DNA of 64,000 bases, taken from JBBROS01 sp965217935 (GTDB lineage: Bacteria; Pseudomonadota; Alphaproteobacteria; Acetobacterales; Acetobacteraceae). This document shows positions 45,903-53,537 of this stretch, in pieces (positions within the stretch are counted from its first letter, which is position 1; each line of letters begins with the position of its first letter). The position numbers were made by a program, and so were the translations under genes. The stretch spans positions 4,216,001-4,280,000 of the forward strand of contig OZ244581.1 of the NCBI GenBank assembly GCA_965217935.1, written 5' to 3'. The notes under the pieces were generated by a model. The model saw nothing but the letters and a program-made list of their open reading frames with translations. It was not told where the DNA came from and ran no database searches.

Positions 45903-46545
45903 GAGGTTGCCGTCCAGGTGGTGCAACGTTGGGTTCTCGCCCGGCTGCGGCATCGCCGGTTCTTTTCTTTGGCCGAGCTGAATGGCGCCATCCGCGAGCT
46001 GATTGCCGACCTGAACAACCGGCCGATGCGCCACCTGGGCACGAGCCGCCGGGCGCTGTTCGAGGCGATCGAGCGTGCGGCGCTGCTGCCGTTGCTGCCG
46101 CTGCCCATGGACCCGTATGCCTGCGCCGAATGGAAGCGCTGCCGCGCGGGGCTGGATGACCACGTCGACGTGCACGGGCATGTCTACTCGGCGCCGTATC
46201 GGCTGATGCGCGAGGTGATCGAGGCGCGCATCGCCGACCAGACGATCGAGCTGTTCCATCAGGGCAGCCGGATTGCCAGCCATGTGCGCAACCCGCGGCA
46301 GCACCGGCACACGACGACGTCCGAGCACATGCCGAGTGCGCACCGCCGCTTTGGCCGCATGGACGCCGACACGGCTGCTGCACGAGGCGGCGGCGGTCGG
46401 CCCGTCCACGCTGGCCCTGGTGGAGCGCATCCTGGCCGCCAAGCCGCATCCCGAGCAGGGCTTCCGCGCCTGCCTCGGCATCCTGCGCCTGGTCCGCAGC
46501 TATGGGCCCGAGCGGCTAGAGGCGGCCTGCCAGCGCGGCATGGAC

Positions 46546-46579
46546 GGGACCCATCGCGCGAGCGCGATGGGAGCCCGGC
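46546..46579 (+). repeat. 34-bp palindromic block inserted in istA
   Basis: Sits between CQRGMD and IGAKTYGSV of istA. The core is CCCATCGCGC-GA-GCGCGATGGG (perfect 10-bp stem), flanked by GGG and CCC that can pair further. 34 bp changes the frame by +1, as observed. Confidence 0.7.
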
Positions 46580-46722
46580 ATCGGCGCCAAGACCTACGGC
46601 TCGGTGCAGTCGATCCTGCGCAACGGCCTGGACCGGGCTCACCGCGCCGACCCCGTGCCGGACGAGCTGTCCGTCCAGCACGGCAACATCCGCGGCAGCG
46701 GCTACTACCATTGAGGAGAACG

Positions 46723-47487
46723 ATGATGCTGACCCACCCCACCACGGACCGCCTGCGCGAACTCGGGCTTGCCGGCATGGCACGGGCGCTCGAAGAGCAG
46801 CGGCGACACGCCGATGCCGCCGACCTCGGCTTCGAGGACCGGCTGGCCATGCTGGTCGACCGCGAGGCGCTGGAGCGCGACAGCAAACGATTGGCCGCCC
46901 GGCTGCGCTTTGCCGGGCTGCGGCAACAGGCGACGCCGGAGGACCTCGACCAACGGGCCGCTCGCGGCCTTGATCGCGCCCTGTTCAAAATGCTGACCGG
47001 CGGCGAGTGGATCGAACGCCATCAGGATTTGCTCGTGACCGGTCCGACGGGCACCGGCAAGACGTGGCTGTCCTGCGCGCTCGGCCACCGTGCCTGCCGT
47101 GACAACCGGTCCGTGCTGTATCAGCGCGTGCCGCGGTTGCTGGAGGGGCTTGGCTTGGCCCGCGGCGACGGCCGCTACGGCCGCATGCTGAAGAACCTGG
47201 CACGGGTGCAATTACTGATCCTGGACGATCGGGCGATCACGCCGTTGACCGCTGAACAGCGCCGCGATCTGATGGAGATCGTCGATGACCGGCATGACCG
47301 TGCGTCCACCATCGTCACAAGCCAGGCGCCGGTGGAACTTTGGCACGAGCATATCGGCAATCCCACCATCGCCGACGCGGTGCTGCACCGGCTCGTGCAT
47401 GGGGCACATCGGATTGAGTTGAAAGGAGAGAGCATGCGCAAGCTTCGTGCACCCAAAACCAGGCTTGACGAAGCAGCTATTCAGTAG
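46723..47487 (+). CDS. istB: IS21 transposition helper ATPase IstB
   Basis: AAA+ ATPase that aids IstA in target selection. 254 residues and no frameshift. Walker A is GPTGTGKT at about 105. The Walker B region reads LLILDDRAITPL, where family members usually have Trp-Gly after DD, a possible weak spot. It begins 9 bp after the end of istA with a gaggag RBS. Confidence 0.88.
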   Translation: MMLTHPTTDRLRELGLAGMARALEEQRRHADAADLGFEDRLAMLVDREALERDSKRLAARLRFAGLRQQATPEDLDQRAARGLDRALFKMLTGGEWIERHQDLLVTGPTGTGKTWLSCALGHRACRDNRSVLYQRVPRLLEGLGLARGDGRYGRMLKNLARVQLLILDDRAITPLTAEQRRDLMEIVDDRHDRASTIVTSQAPVELWHEHIGNPTIADAVLHRLVHGAHRIELKGESMRKLRAPKTRLDEAAIQ

Positions 47488-47704
47488 CCCAAATCATCCG
47501 CTCGCGACCCGCGCCGTGACCCGGCTGGCATCCTCGGAATGCCCGGCTGGCTTCGATCGGAATCGATGGCTGCGATCGTCGGAATATGCAACTTGCAGGG
47601 TGGGGTGGCCGATAGTTAGCGTGGCCGGTGCAGGAAAACCAAGGTCTCCCGCCTTCATGCGCGGCGGGACTTCGGCCGGGCTGCGGCTGGGGCAGTCGGA
47701 GGCG

Positions 47705-47875
47705 TCAGGAATTGGCCGCGTCCATGAGTTGGCGCAACGCCTCGGGGACGTTGCTTCTGCCGCAGCCGTTGCGGCCGACGATGCCGGTCAGGCCCGGCAG
47801 GGCGGCGATGGCGGCCGGATCAGCGAAGCTCCTGAAGCCGGTGATGGCGAAGCGGGCGCCCGTCGGCTTGCTCAG
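47705..47875 (-). pseudogene. smc: N-terminal stub of chromosome segregation ATPase SMC
   Basis: 57 codons after dsbA on the same strand read SKPTGARFAITGFRSFADPA, then LPGLTGIVGRNGCGRSNVPEALRQLMDA before a stop. This is the SMC head start (GF.SF.DP...PGLTGIVGPNGCGKSN..EALRWVMG). The expected ATG overlapping the dsbA stop is CTG, Walker A lysine is Arg (NGCGRSN), and the rest of the gene is gone; IS21 begins about 110 bp further on. dsbA-smc is a known alphaproteobacterial order. Confidence 0.75.
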
Positions 47876-48471
47876 GCCTGGGCGGCGTCCACGTTCTTCT
47901 GGAACTCGGGGTAGGCGATGGCGCCGGCGACGACCGTCTTGTTGAAGACGAAGCTGGGGGTGCTGGTGATGCCGAGGGTCTTCTCAGCCTCGTCCTGCTC
48001 CTTCAGAATCGCCTGCTTGAGGGCGTCGTTGCCGATCGCCTGATCGAACTGCCCGCGCGGCATCCCGGCGAGGGCGGCGTACTTGGCCAGCTCGTCGGTG
48101 TTGTTGACGCCGCGGGCGAAGGCCCAGCGGTCCTGCGAGGCGAGCAGGGTGGCGATGAAGGGCTCGTAACGGTCCTCGGGCAGGGCGCGGGCGACCATGG
48201 AGGCCATCAGCGCCACTTGGTCGAGCGGATAGGCCCGCCAAACGTAGCGGATCTTGCCGGTGTCGATCAGCCCGGCCTTGACCTTAGGGAAGGTGACCTT
48301 GGCGAACTCGGCGCAGTGCGGGCAGGTGAGGCTGAACCATTCCTGGACGGTGACGCGGGCGTCGGCCGGGCCCATAGCGCGTTCCGGGATGGCGGAGCCT
48401 GCGGGTTGCGCGCGGGCGGCGAAGGGGAGGAGGGCGAAGGCAGCCAGGGCGGCGCGGCGCGGGAGGGTCAT
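47872..48471 (-). CDS. DsbA-family thiol oxidoreductase
   Basis: Periplasmic disulfide oxidoreductase. 199 residues from ATG 48471: signal peptide MTLPRRAALAAFALLPFAARA with twin Arg, then the thioredoxin fold with active site CPHC in WFSLTCPHCAEF and the cis-Pro loop GITSTPSFVFN. Divergent from mutY; the smc stub follows. Confidence 0.9.
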   Translation of the reverse strand: MTLPRRAALAAFALLPFAARAQPAGSAIPERAMGPADARVTVQEWFSLTCPHCAEFAKVTFPKVKAGLIDTGKIRYVWRAYPLDQVALMASMVARALPEDRYEPFIATLLASQDRWAFARGVNNTDELAKYAALAGMPRGQFDQAIGNDALKQAILKEQDEAEKTLGITSTPSFVFNKTVVAGAIAYPEFQKNVDAAQA

Positions 48472-48502
48472 TGCGAATTCTCTGGAATAAGGATGTCGCG
48501 GA

Positions 48503-48533
48503 CTTATGCCCTGTGTTTGACCCTTGACGTCAA
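48503..48533 (-). promoter_or_regulatory. Candidate dsbA promoter in the dsbA-mutY gap
   Basis: On the minus strand TTGACG (48533-48528), 17 bp, then GGCATA(AG) (48510-48503). The -35 lies in the 10-bp palindrome TTGACGTCAA, so a -35 could also serve mutY on the other strand. Confidence 0.35.
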
Positions 48534-48573
48534 GCGTCTTGTCGCGGGCACAGTTGTCTCGCAGTTTGGACGC

Positions 48574-49683
48574 ATGAGTGACGAGAGCGTGCCTGCCGCC
48601 GCGCCGTTGTTGCGCTGGTATGACCGGCGCCGGCGGGCGATGCCGTGGCGGGCGCTGCCGGGGGAGGCGGCGGACCCTTACCGCGTCTGGCTGAGCGAGG
48701 TGATGCTGCAACAGACGACGGTGGCGGCGGTGATCCCGTATTTCGAGCGGTTCCTGGCGCGGTTCCCGACGGTGGAGGCGCTGGCGGCGGCGCCTTCGGA
48801 GGCGGTGATGGAGGCCTGGGCGGGGCTTGGCTACTACGCCCGGGCGCGGAACCTGCACGCGTGCGCCCGGGCGGTTGCGGCGTGCGGCGGGTTTCCCTCG
48901 GACGTGGCCGGGCTACGGGCGTTGCCGGGGATCGGGGCTTATACCGCGGCGGCGGTGGCGAGCATCGCGTTCGGGCAGCCCGCGGTGCCGGTGGACGGGA
49001 ACGTGGAGCGGGTGATGGCGCGGGTGTTCGCCATCGCCGAGCCGGGGCCGGGGGGCAAGCGGGCGGTCGCCGCCGCCGCGGCGCGGGTGGGGGCGGACGC
49101 GGACGCGAGGCGGCGGGCGGCGGATTTCACTCAGGCGCTGTTCGATCTCGGGGCGACGGTTTGCACGCCGCGGGCGCCTCGGTGCGAGGCCTGCCCGTGG
49201 CGGGGGGACTGCCGGGCATTCGCCGAGGGGGCGGCGGAGCGGTTCCCGGCCAAGGCGCCGCGGCGGGCGCGGCCGGTGCGCTTCGGAGCTTGCTTCTGGC
49301 TGACGGACGCGGCGGGGGCGGCGCTGCTGCGGCGGCGTCCGGCGAAGGGATTGCTGGGGGGGCTGCTGGAATTGCCCGGCACGGCATGGCGCGAGGCGGC
49401 CTGGAGCGACGCGGAGGCGGTCGGGGCTGCGCCGCAGGGCGGGGACTGGCGGGCGGCGGGGATGGTCTCGCACGGGTTCACGCATTTCGAGCTGACGCTG
49501 AAGGTGTTCGTCTTGCGAGTGGGGCGGATCGAGGCGGAGGGAATCGTGGTCGCGGCGGCGGCGGTGGACGGGGCGGCATTGCCGACGCTGATGCGGCGGT
49601 GCGTGGGGGTGGCGCGGAATTTTGCGGAAAACGTCGATTTGGCGTCGGGTTATTCATTCCGCGTTAATACTGACGAGGCATAG
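48574..49683 (+). CDS. mutY: Adenine DNA glycosylase MutY
   Basis: Removes adenine opposite 8-oxoguanine. 369 residues from ATG 48574. The catalytic Glu is in SEVMLQQTTV, the HhH-Asp in LPGIGAYTAAAVASIAFG and VPVDGNVERV. The iron-sulfur cluster ligands are in CTPRAPRCEACPWRGDC, and a Nudix-like C-terminal domain follows (SHGFTHFELTLKVF). The frame is open upstream but is unsupported there. Confidence 0.95.
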   Translation: MSDESVPAAAPLLRWYDRRRRAMPWRALPGEAADPYRVWLSEVMLQQTTVAAVIPYFERFLARFPTVEALAAAPSEAVMEAWAGLGYYARARNLHACARAVAACGGFPSDVAGLRALPGIGAYTAAAVASIAFGQPAVPVDGNVERVMARVFAIAEPGPGGKRAVAAAAARVGADADARRRAADFTQALFDLGATVCTPRAPRCEACPWRGDCRAFAEGAAERFPAKAPRRARPVRFGACFWLTDAAGAALLRRRPAKGLLGGLLELPGTAWREAAWSDAEAVGAAPQGGDWRAAGMVSHGFTHFELTLKVFVLRVGRIEAEGIVVAAAAVDGAALPTLMRRCVGVARNFAENVDLASGYSFRVNTDEA

Positions 49684-49744
49684 TCCCTTCACGCCTGCAA
49701 AACGGGGGCCTTTCTTCGAATATCTTAGTAATAGGTAAGACACC

Positions 49745-50677
49745 ATGGCCGTAACTTCTGTACACACCAACATCGGCGCCCAGATTGCCCTTCAGTCTTT
49801 GAACCAGACTTCAAGTGAAGTGCAAGCGACGCAGAAGCGGATCAGCACGGGCTACCGTGTTGCCGACGCGACTGACGACGGTGCGGCGTTCGCCGTCGCC
49901 CAGCGGGTTCGCTCCGACGTGAGCGCGCTGACGACGGCGAACCAGCAGCTTGGCGCCGCCCAGGGCTTGGTCAAGGTCACGAACGACGCGCTGACCACCA
50001 TCAGCAAGGAGTTCTCGGATAATGCCAAGTCGCTGCTGACCAACATCGCTTCCGGCAGCATCACCGCTGATCAGCGTAGCAAGTACGTTGAGGACTACAA
50101 GGCGTTGGTGACGCGGGTGGCGAATGACGTTGATGGCGCAACGTATGCCGGCCAGACATTGCTCGACAACTCCGGCGACAAGAGCGTGATCAACAACGAG
50201 AGCGGCGCCACCAGCGTGGTTCACTCTTCGGATCAGTCCGGTCTGGCCGACAAGCTCGCTGGCTTGATCGGCTTGTCATACACTTCCGGTGCCGGTGTCA
50301 CGGATCCGGGATACACCGCAGCTTCGGCGGGTCCGCCGGCGGTTCCAGCATCGACGAGCACCGACTTCAAGGCGAATGCATCCACTGCGCTTTCGGATAC
50401 GAGCGGAGACGATGCTGTCTCGTTCACCGCCTTGCAGAACACCGTCAACACTGCCGTTGCTCAAACGGCTGGCGATTACAACTTCTTGGCCGCTACGCAA
50501 ACGGCCAACAGCAAGAAGATCGACAGCCTGAACGCCGGCATCGGCGCGTTGGTGGACGCGGACTTGAGCAAGGAGTCGGCCAACCTGCAGGCCCTGCAGA
50601 TCCGGCAGCAGCTTGGCACCCAGGCGCTCGGCCTGGCCAACCAGGCGCCGCAGTCCCTGCTCAGCCTGTTCCGTTAA
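49745..50677 (+). CDS. Flagellin
   Basis: Filament subunit, 310 residues, alphaproteobacterial short type. The N-terminal D0/D1 AVTSVHTNIGAQIALQSLNQ with QATQKRISTGYRVADATDD and the C-terminal ALQIRQQLGTQALGLANQAP are conserved. The middle (about 180-220) is Ser/Thr/Gly/Ala rich, a possible site for glycosylation. Followed by a strong terminator-like hairpin, then flbT and flaF. Confidence 0.95.
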   Translation: MAVTSVHTNIGAQIALQSLNQTSSEVQATQKRISTGYRVADATDDGAAFAVAQRVRSDVSALTTANQQLGAAQGLVKVTNDALTTISKEFSDNAKSLLTNIASGSITADQRSKYVEDYKALVTRVANDVDGATYAGQTLLDNSGDKSVINNESGATSVVHSSDQSGLADKLAGLIGLSYTSGAGVTDPGYTAASAGPPAVPASTSTDFKANASTALSDTSGDDAVSFTALQNTVNTAVAQTAGDYNFLAATQTANSKKIDSLNAGIGALVDADLSKESANLQALQIRQQLGTQALGLANQAPQSLLSLFR

Positions 50678-50684
50678 CTTTAAG

Positions 50685-50718
50685 CGCCGGCGGGCAGGCG
50701 TCCGCCGGCGTCCCTTTT
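50685..50718 (+). terminator. Terminator after flagellin
   Basis: 9-bp perfect stem CGCCGGCGG/CCGCCGGCG, 8-nt loop, then TCCCTTTT. It would end most flagellin transcripts before flbT, or limit read-through. Confidence 0.7.
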
Positions 50719-50747
50719 CCCCAAAACCTCACGTCATAGGGACATCC

Positions 50748-51185
50748 ATGTCGAACCTGGTTCTAGAGCTGCGGCAAGGGGAGGTGATGGTCATCAACGG
50801 CGCGCCGATCCGCTTCCGCACCAAGTCGCGCATCGAGCTGACCGCCCACGCCCGCTTCCTGTTCGGCAAGCAGATCATGCCGCCCGCCGAGGCCGACACC
50901 CCGGCGCGGCGCATCTACTACGCGCTGCAATCCGCCTACATCGGCGCCGACGACGAGCGCCCGAAGGCCCTGGCCACGGCGCGCGAGCTGTGCGAGCGCT
51001 TCAAGGACGCGACCACCTCCGCGCTGGCCCGCGACATCCTGGACCGCGCCGTCGCCCACGCGGAAGCCGACGAGTGTTATGCCGCGCTCAAGCTCGCGCG
51101 CCGCATCATCCGGCATGAGGACGCCTCGATGGGCCGGGACATGCCGGCCTCCAGCGGCCCCGGGGCGGCACAATGCGCGGTCTAG
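50748..51185 (+). CDS. flbT: Flagellin regulator FlbT
   Basis: In Caulobacter FlbT represses flagellin translation until hooks are complete. 145 residues from ATG 50748 (MSNLVLELRQGEVMVINGAP). The middle LTAHARFLFGKQIMPPAEAD, with TPARRIYYALQSAY, is typical. It overlaps flaF by 13 bp. Confidence 0.93.
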   Translation: MSNLVLELRQGEVMVINGAPIRFRTKSRIELTAHARFLFGKQIMPPAEADTPARRIYYALQSAYIGADDERPKALATARELCERFKDATTSALARDILDRAVAHAEADECYAALKLARRIIRHEDASMGRDMPASSGPGAAQCAV

Positions 51186-51514
51186 CGGCCGCGCGCGCCT
51201 ACCAGCAGTCCTCCGGCCACCGCAACCTGCGGGACCAGGAGGCGGACATCTTCCATCGCGTCAACGCCGGGCTGCGCGCCGTTCAAGGCGGGGGCGGGAC
51301 CGGCGCCACCCAGGCGCTGGCCGACAACGGGCGGCTGTGGACGACGCTGATGGACCTGATGCGCGACCCGGCCAATCCGCTGGTGCCGACGCTGAAGGCG
51401 ATGATCATCTCCGTCGGCCTGACGGTGCAGCGGGAATTGTCCAAGGACGCGCCCGATTTCGGCTTCCTGATCGGGGTGAACGAGAACCTGGCGGCGGGGC
51501 TGTCCGCGCGCTGA
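51173..51514 (+). CDS. flaF: Flagellin assembly chaperone/regulator FlaF
   Basis: FlaF works with flagellin and FlbT for filament production. 113 residues. AAARAYQQSSGHRNLRDQEA, with ALADNGRLWTTLMDLMRDPA, matches the family. Pairing of flbT and flaF next to flagellin is the classic alphaproteobacterial arrangement. Confidence 0.92.
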   Translation: MRGLAAARAYQQSSGHRNLRDQEADIFHRVNAGLRAVQGGGGTGATQALADNGRLWTTLMDLMRDPANPLVPTLKAMIISVGLTVQRELSKDAPDFGFLIGVNENLAAGLSAR

Positions 51515-51554
51515 GGGCAGCGCCGGCGAAAAGCGCGGCAGCACGCTGGCACTG

Positions 51555-51580
51555 CCCGGCAAAACAAGGTTGCAGCCGGG
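51555..51580. terminator. Possible bidirectional hairpin between convergent genes
   Basis: CCCGGC/GCCGGG 6-bp stem with a 14-nt loop between flaF and the convergent TctC-like gene. Weak, no clear T-run. Confidence 0.25.
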
Positions 51581-51588
51581 AAGGCTCG

Positions 51589-52599
51589 TCAGGTCGGCCG
51601 CCAATCGTGCCGGGTCGCGAGCCAGCCCCGGATCGTGAGCAACGTCGCCGGGTCGCCGGCGATCCGGCTCATGCAACTGGCGGCGTCGGCGGGCGCGACC
51701 AGTTCCGCCCCCTGCTGGGCCGCTTCCTGCATGACCTGGGCGTCGTCGAGCGTCGAGCGGCAGGCCTTGCGCCAGAGGGCGACCGACGGCGCCGGGGTCA
51801 ATTGCGGCAGCATCAGCCCGGCGCCCATCTGCACCGCCAGCGTGGACGCCCGGATGGCGGCGCGCATCTCAGGGCTGCCCCGGTTGGCGACGAGGTCGTA
51901 GAGGGTCGGCGTCGAGGGCAGCAACGGATCGCGGACCGGCTCGGCATCGGCGCCGAGGCTGCCGAGCGTGAGCGCCGGCTGGAACCCGGCCGCCTGCGCG
52001 CGGGCGAGCGCCTGCTGGATGCCGGGGCCTTGCAGCAGGACGGCATCGGCCTCCCGCGGCGGGCTCGGGATCGCTTGCAGGCCCACCTGGTCCAGGGCCA
52101 GGAAGATCGGCAGCTCCGGGCCGGCCACGTTCGCCGCCGCGATCCGCAGCGTGCCCGCGGACGACAAGGGCCGCCGGCTGACGAGGACGGATGACCCCGC
52201 CGTCGCCCACAGCGCCATCCAGCGCGCCGGATCGAATTTCGCCCGGACCTCGCCCGCCAGCCAGGACAGCATTGCCGAGCCCGGCAGCAGCAGGGCCGTG
52301 CTGCCGTCCGGCTCGCTGCGGGCCTGGAACTGGTTGGCGCCGGTGACGCCGTCGAGACCGCCCAGGTTGCGCAACTGCAACGGGAGGCGCCGCGGCAAGG
52401 CCTCGCCGATGATGGGGGCCAGCACGTCGGCCCAGCGGCTCATGCGCCCGCCGGATGGGCCTGCGATGATCAGCGTCGACGGGGGGCTGCTTGGGGAAGC
52501 GGCGCTGACCGGCGCGGCCTCGGCCCGCTGTGCGACGGCCAGGGCAGTTGCCGCGAGCACTTGACGCCGGTTGAGCAGCAGCTTGCGTTGCACCGTCAT
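51589..52599 (-). CDS. TctC/Bug-like periplasmic binding protein
   Basis: 336 residues with a signal sequence (MTVQRKLLLNRRQVLAATAL...AEAA, twin Arg). The start of the mature part, TLIIAGPSGGRMSRWADVLA, followed by LPLQLRNLGGLDGVTGANQF, recalls tripartite-tricarboxylate-transporter solute receptors (PGG..D..AR...NRPGA.G..G). No TctA/TctB genes are near, which is common for this expanded family. The ligand is unknown; similarity is moderate. Confidence 0.6.
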   Translation of the reverse strand: MTVQRKLLLNRRQVLAATALAVAQRAEAAPVSAASPSSPPSTLIIAGPSGGRMSRWADVLAPIIGEALPRRLPLQLRNLGGLDGVTGANQFQARSEPDGSTALLLPGSAMLSWLAGEVRAKFDPARWMALWATAGSSVLVSRRPLSSAGTLRIAAANVAGPELPIFLALDQVGLQAIPSPPREADAVLLQGPGIQQALARAQAAGFQPALTLGSLGADAEPVRDPLLPSTPTLYDLVANRGSPEMRAAIRASTLAVQMGAGLMLPQLTPAPSVALWRKACRSTLDDAQVMQEAAQQGAELVAPADAASCMSRIAGDPATLLTIRGWLATRHDWRPT

Positions 52600-52668
52600 T
52601 GCCTCCCACGAACGGACGCTGGGGCACGCGCTTGCCGCAGCCCGGCTCTGTTCGAGACAAACAATTCC

Positions 52669-53184
52669 TTACTTATCGTAGGAGAGCAAGGCTTCGAACG
52701 GCACGTCGAGGCGGCCGCGCCCGTTCAGGAACGTCAGCTCTATGAGCGCCGCCGCCGCCGGGACGGCCGCGCCGGCTTGCCGCAGCAAGGCGATGCCGGC
52801 AGCCATCGTGCCGCCGGTGGCCAGCAGGTCATCGACCAGGACGACGCGGGCGCCGTCGCCGATCGCATCCGATTGGATTTCGAGCCGGTCGGTTCCGTAT
52901 TCCAGGTCGTAGTCGAGGCCGGTGACCGGGCCGGGCAGCTTGCCTGGCTTGCGCAACATGACGAAGCCGCATCCGAGTTTCAGCGCCAGCGGGGCCGCCA
53001 GCAGGAACCCGCGGGATTCAATCCCGGCCAGCAGCGTCGGCTGGTACGCGCGGATCAGGTTCGCCATCCGTCCCATTGCGACCTGCCAGGCATCCGGGTG
53101 GCGAAGCAAGGTGCTGATATCGTAGAAGAGAATGCCGGGTTTCGGAAAATCCGGCATGCCACGGATGTGGTCTTTCAAATTCAT
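52669..53184 (-). CDS. apt: Adenine phosphoribosyltransferase
   Basis: Purine salvage: adenine + PRPP to AMP. 171 residues from ATG 53184 (MNLKDHIRGMPDFPKPGILF). The PRPP-binding loop is VVLVDDLLATGGTM and the base-side motif GIESRGFLLAAPLA. The frame extends 117 bp upstream, but the family starts here. Confidence 0.95.
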   Translation of the reverse strand: MNLKDHIRGMPDFPKPGILFYDISTLLRHPDAWQVAMGRMANLIRAYQPTLLAGIESRGFLLAAPLALKLGCGFVMLRKPGKLPGPVTGLDYDLEYGTDRLEIQSDAIGDGARVVLVDDLLATGGTMAAGIALLRQAGAAVPAAAALIELTFLNGRGRLDVPFEALLSYDK

Positions 53185-53285
53185 GGGGCGATGCCTCGTG
53201 CTGCGGTGTCGGCATAGTCCGTCGCGCCCGGGGCAGCAACCGGCCCGGCATGTTCGCGCCTCCCGCAATACGGTATGACCGCAGA

Positions 53286-53477
53286 ATGTCGCGTCCAACA
53301 ATCGCCACCATCGCCGGGCTGCTGTTCATCGCTTTGTATACGGCCGTGGCGGTGGCGATCCCGGATCTGGTGGGGCGGATGTACTGGCCGGTCGAGGCGG
53401 CCTACTGGCTCGTCGCGGGCATCGTCTGGGTGCTGCCGATCCGCTGGCTGATGTTGTGGTCGGTGGGCAAGCGTTAG
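53286..53477 (+). CDS. DUF2842 small membrane protein
   Basis: 63 residues with two membrane helices (IATIAGLLFIALYTAVAVAI and AYWLVAGIVWVLPIRWLMLW). The VAGIVWVLP..W pattern fits DUF2842, a small alphaproteobacterial family of unknown role. Confidence 0.7.
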   Translation: MSRPTIATIAGLLFIALYTAVAVAIPDLVGRMYWPVEAAYWLVAGIVWVLPIRWLMLWSVGKR

Positions 53478-53537
53478 GGCGGCATCGGCAATAAGCGCGT
53501 CGGCACGCCGACAACGCTGCCCGCTTAAACAGAGTCC
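53478..53537. terminator. Hairpin region between convergent genes
   Basis: Contains CGTCGGC-AC-GCCGACaACG inside longer GGGCGGC/GCTGCCC arms, between the DUF2842 gene and the convergent glycosyltransferase. It probably ends transcription from both sides, although T-runs are short. Confidence 0.4.

Larger units (their letters stand above)
45071..46714 (+). pseudogene. istA: IS21 transposase istA, frameshifted at four places
   Basis: DDE transposase, start MPGQRLPMRQVREVLRLRHA with an N-terminal HTH. The frame breaks at about 45229 (11 extra bases), 45847-45902 (56 bp palindromic block where a family member would have about 6), about 46352 (one extra G) and 46546-46579 (34-bp palindromic block). 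Parts recovered across frames: LFVDDAGQTVTVIDG and CDNLKSGV (two Asp sites), VEVAVQVVQRWVLARLRHRR (Glu site), and the end SVQSILRNGLDRAHRADP. The first block lands just before the catalytic Glu. The enzyme cannot be made whole. Confidence 0.85.
44912..47595 (+). mobile_element. IS21-family insertion sequence, istA inactivated
   Basis: About 2.68 kb. Each end carries three ATTCCGA boxes: left at 44921, 44944 and 44967 (spacing exactly 23 bp), right as TCGGAAT at 47534, 47557 and 47579 (spacing 23 and 22). The tips share TTGCAT next to the outer box in opposite orientation. Such multiple end repeats are typical of IS21 transposase binding. It contains a broken istA and an intact-looking istB. 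Exact tips and target duplication could not be fixed. Confidence 0.85.

Noticed and set aside
44912..47595. Target-site duplication for the IS21 element
   Set aside because: Flanks next to the presumed tips do not show a clear matching 4-8 bp repeat, and the tips themselves are uncertain.
47447..47914. 155-codon plus-strand ORF
   Set aside because: Runs from the istB end through the IS21 right end and across the smc stub and dsbA end in antisense; no coherent protein.
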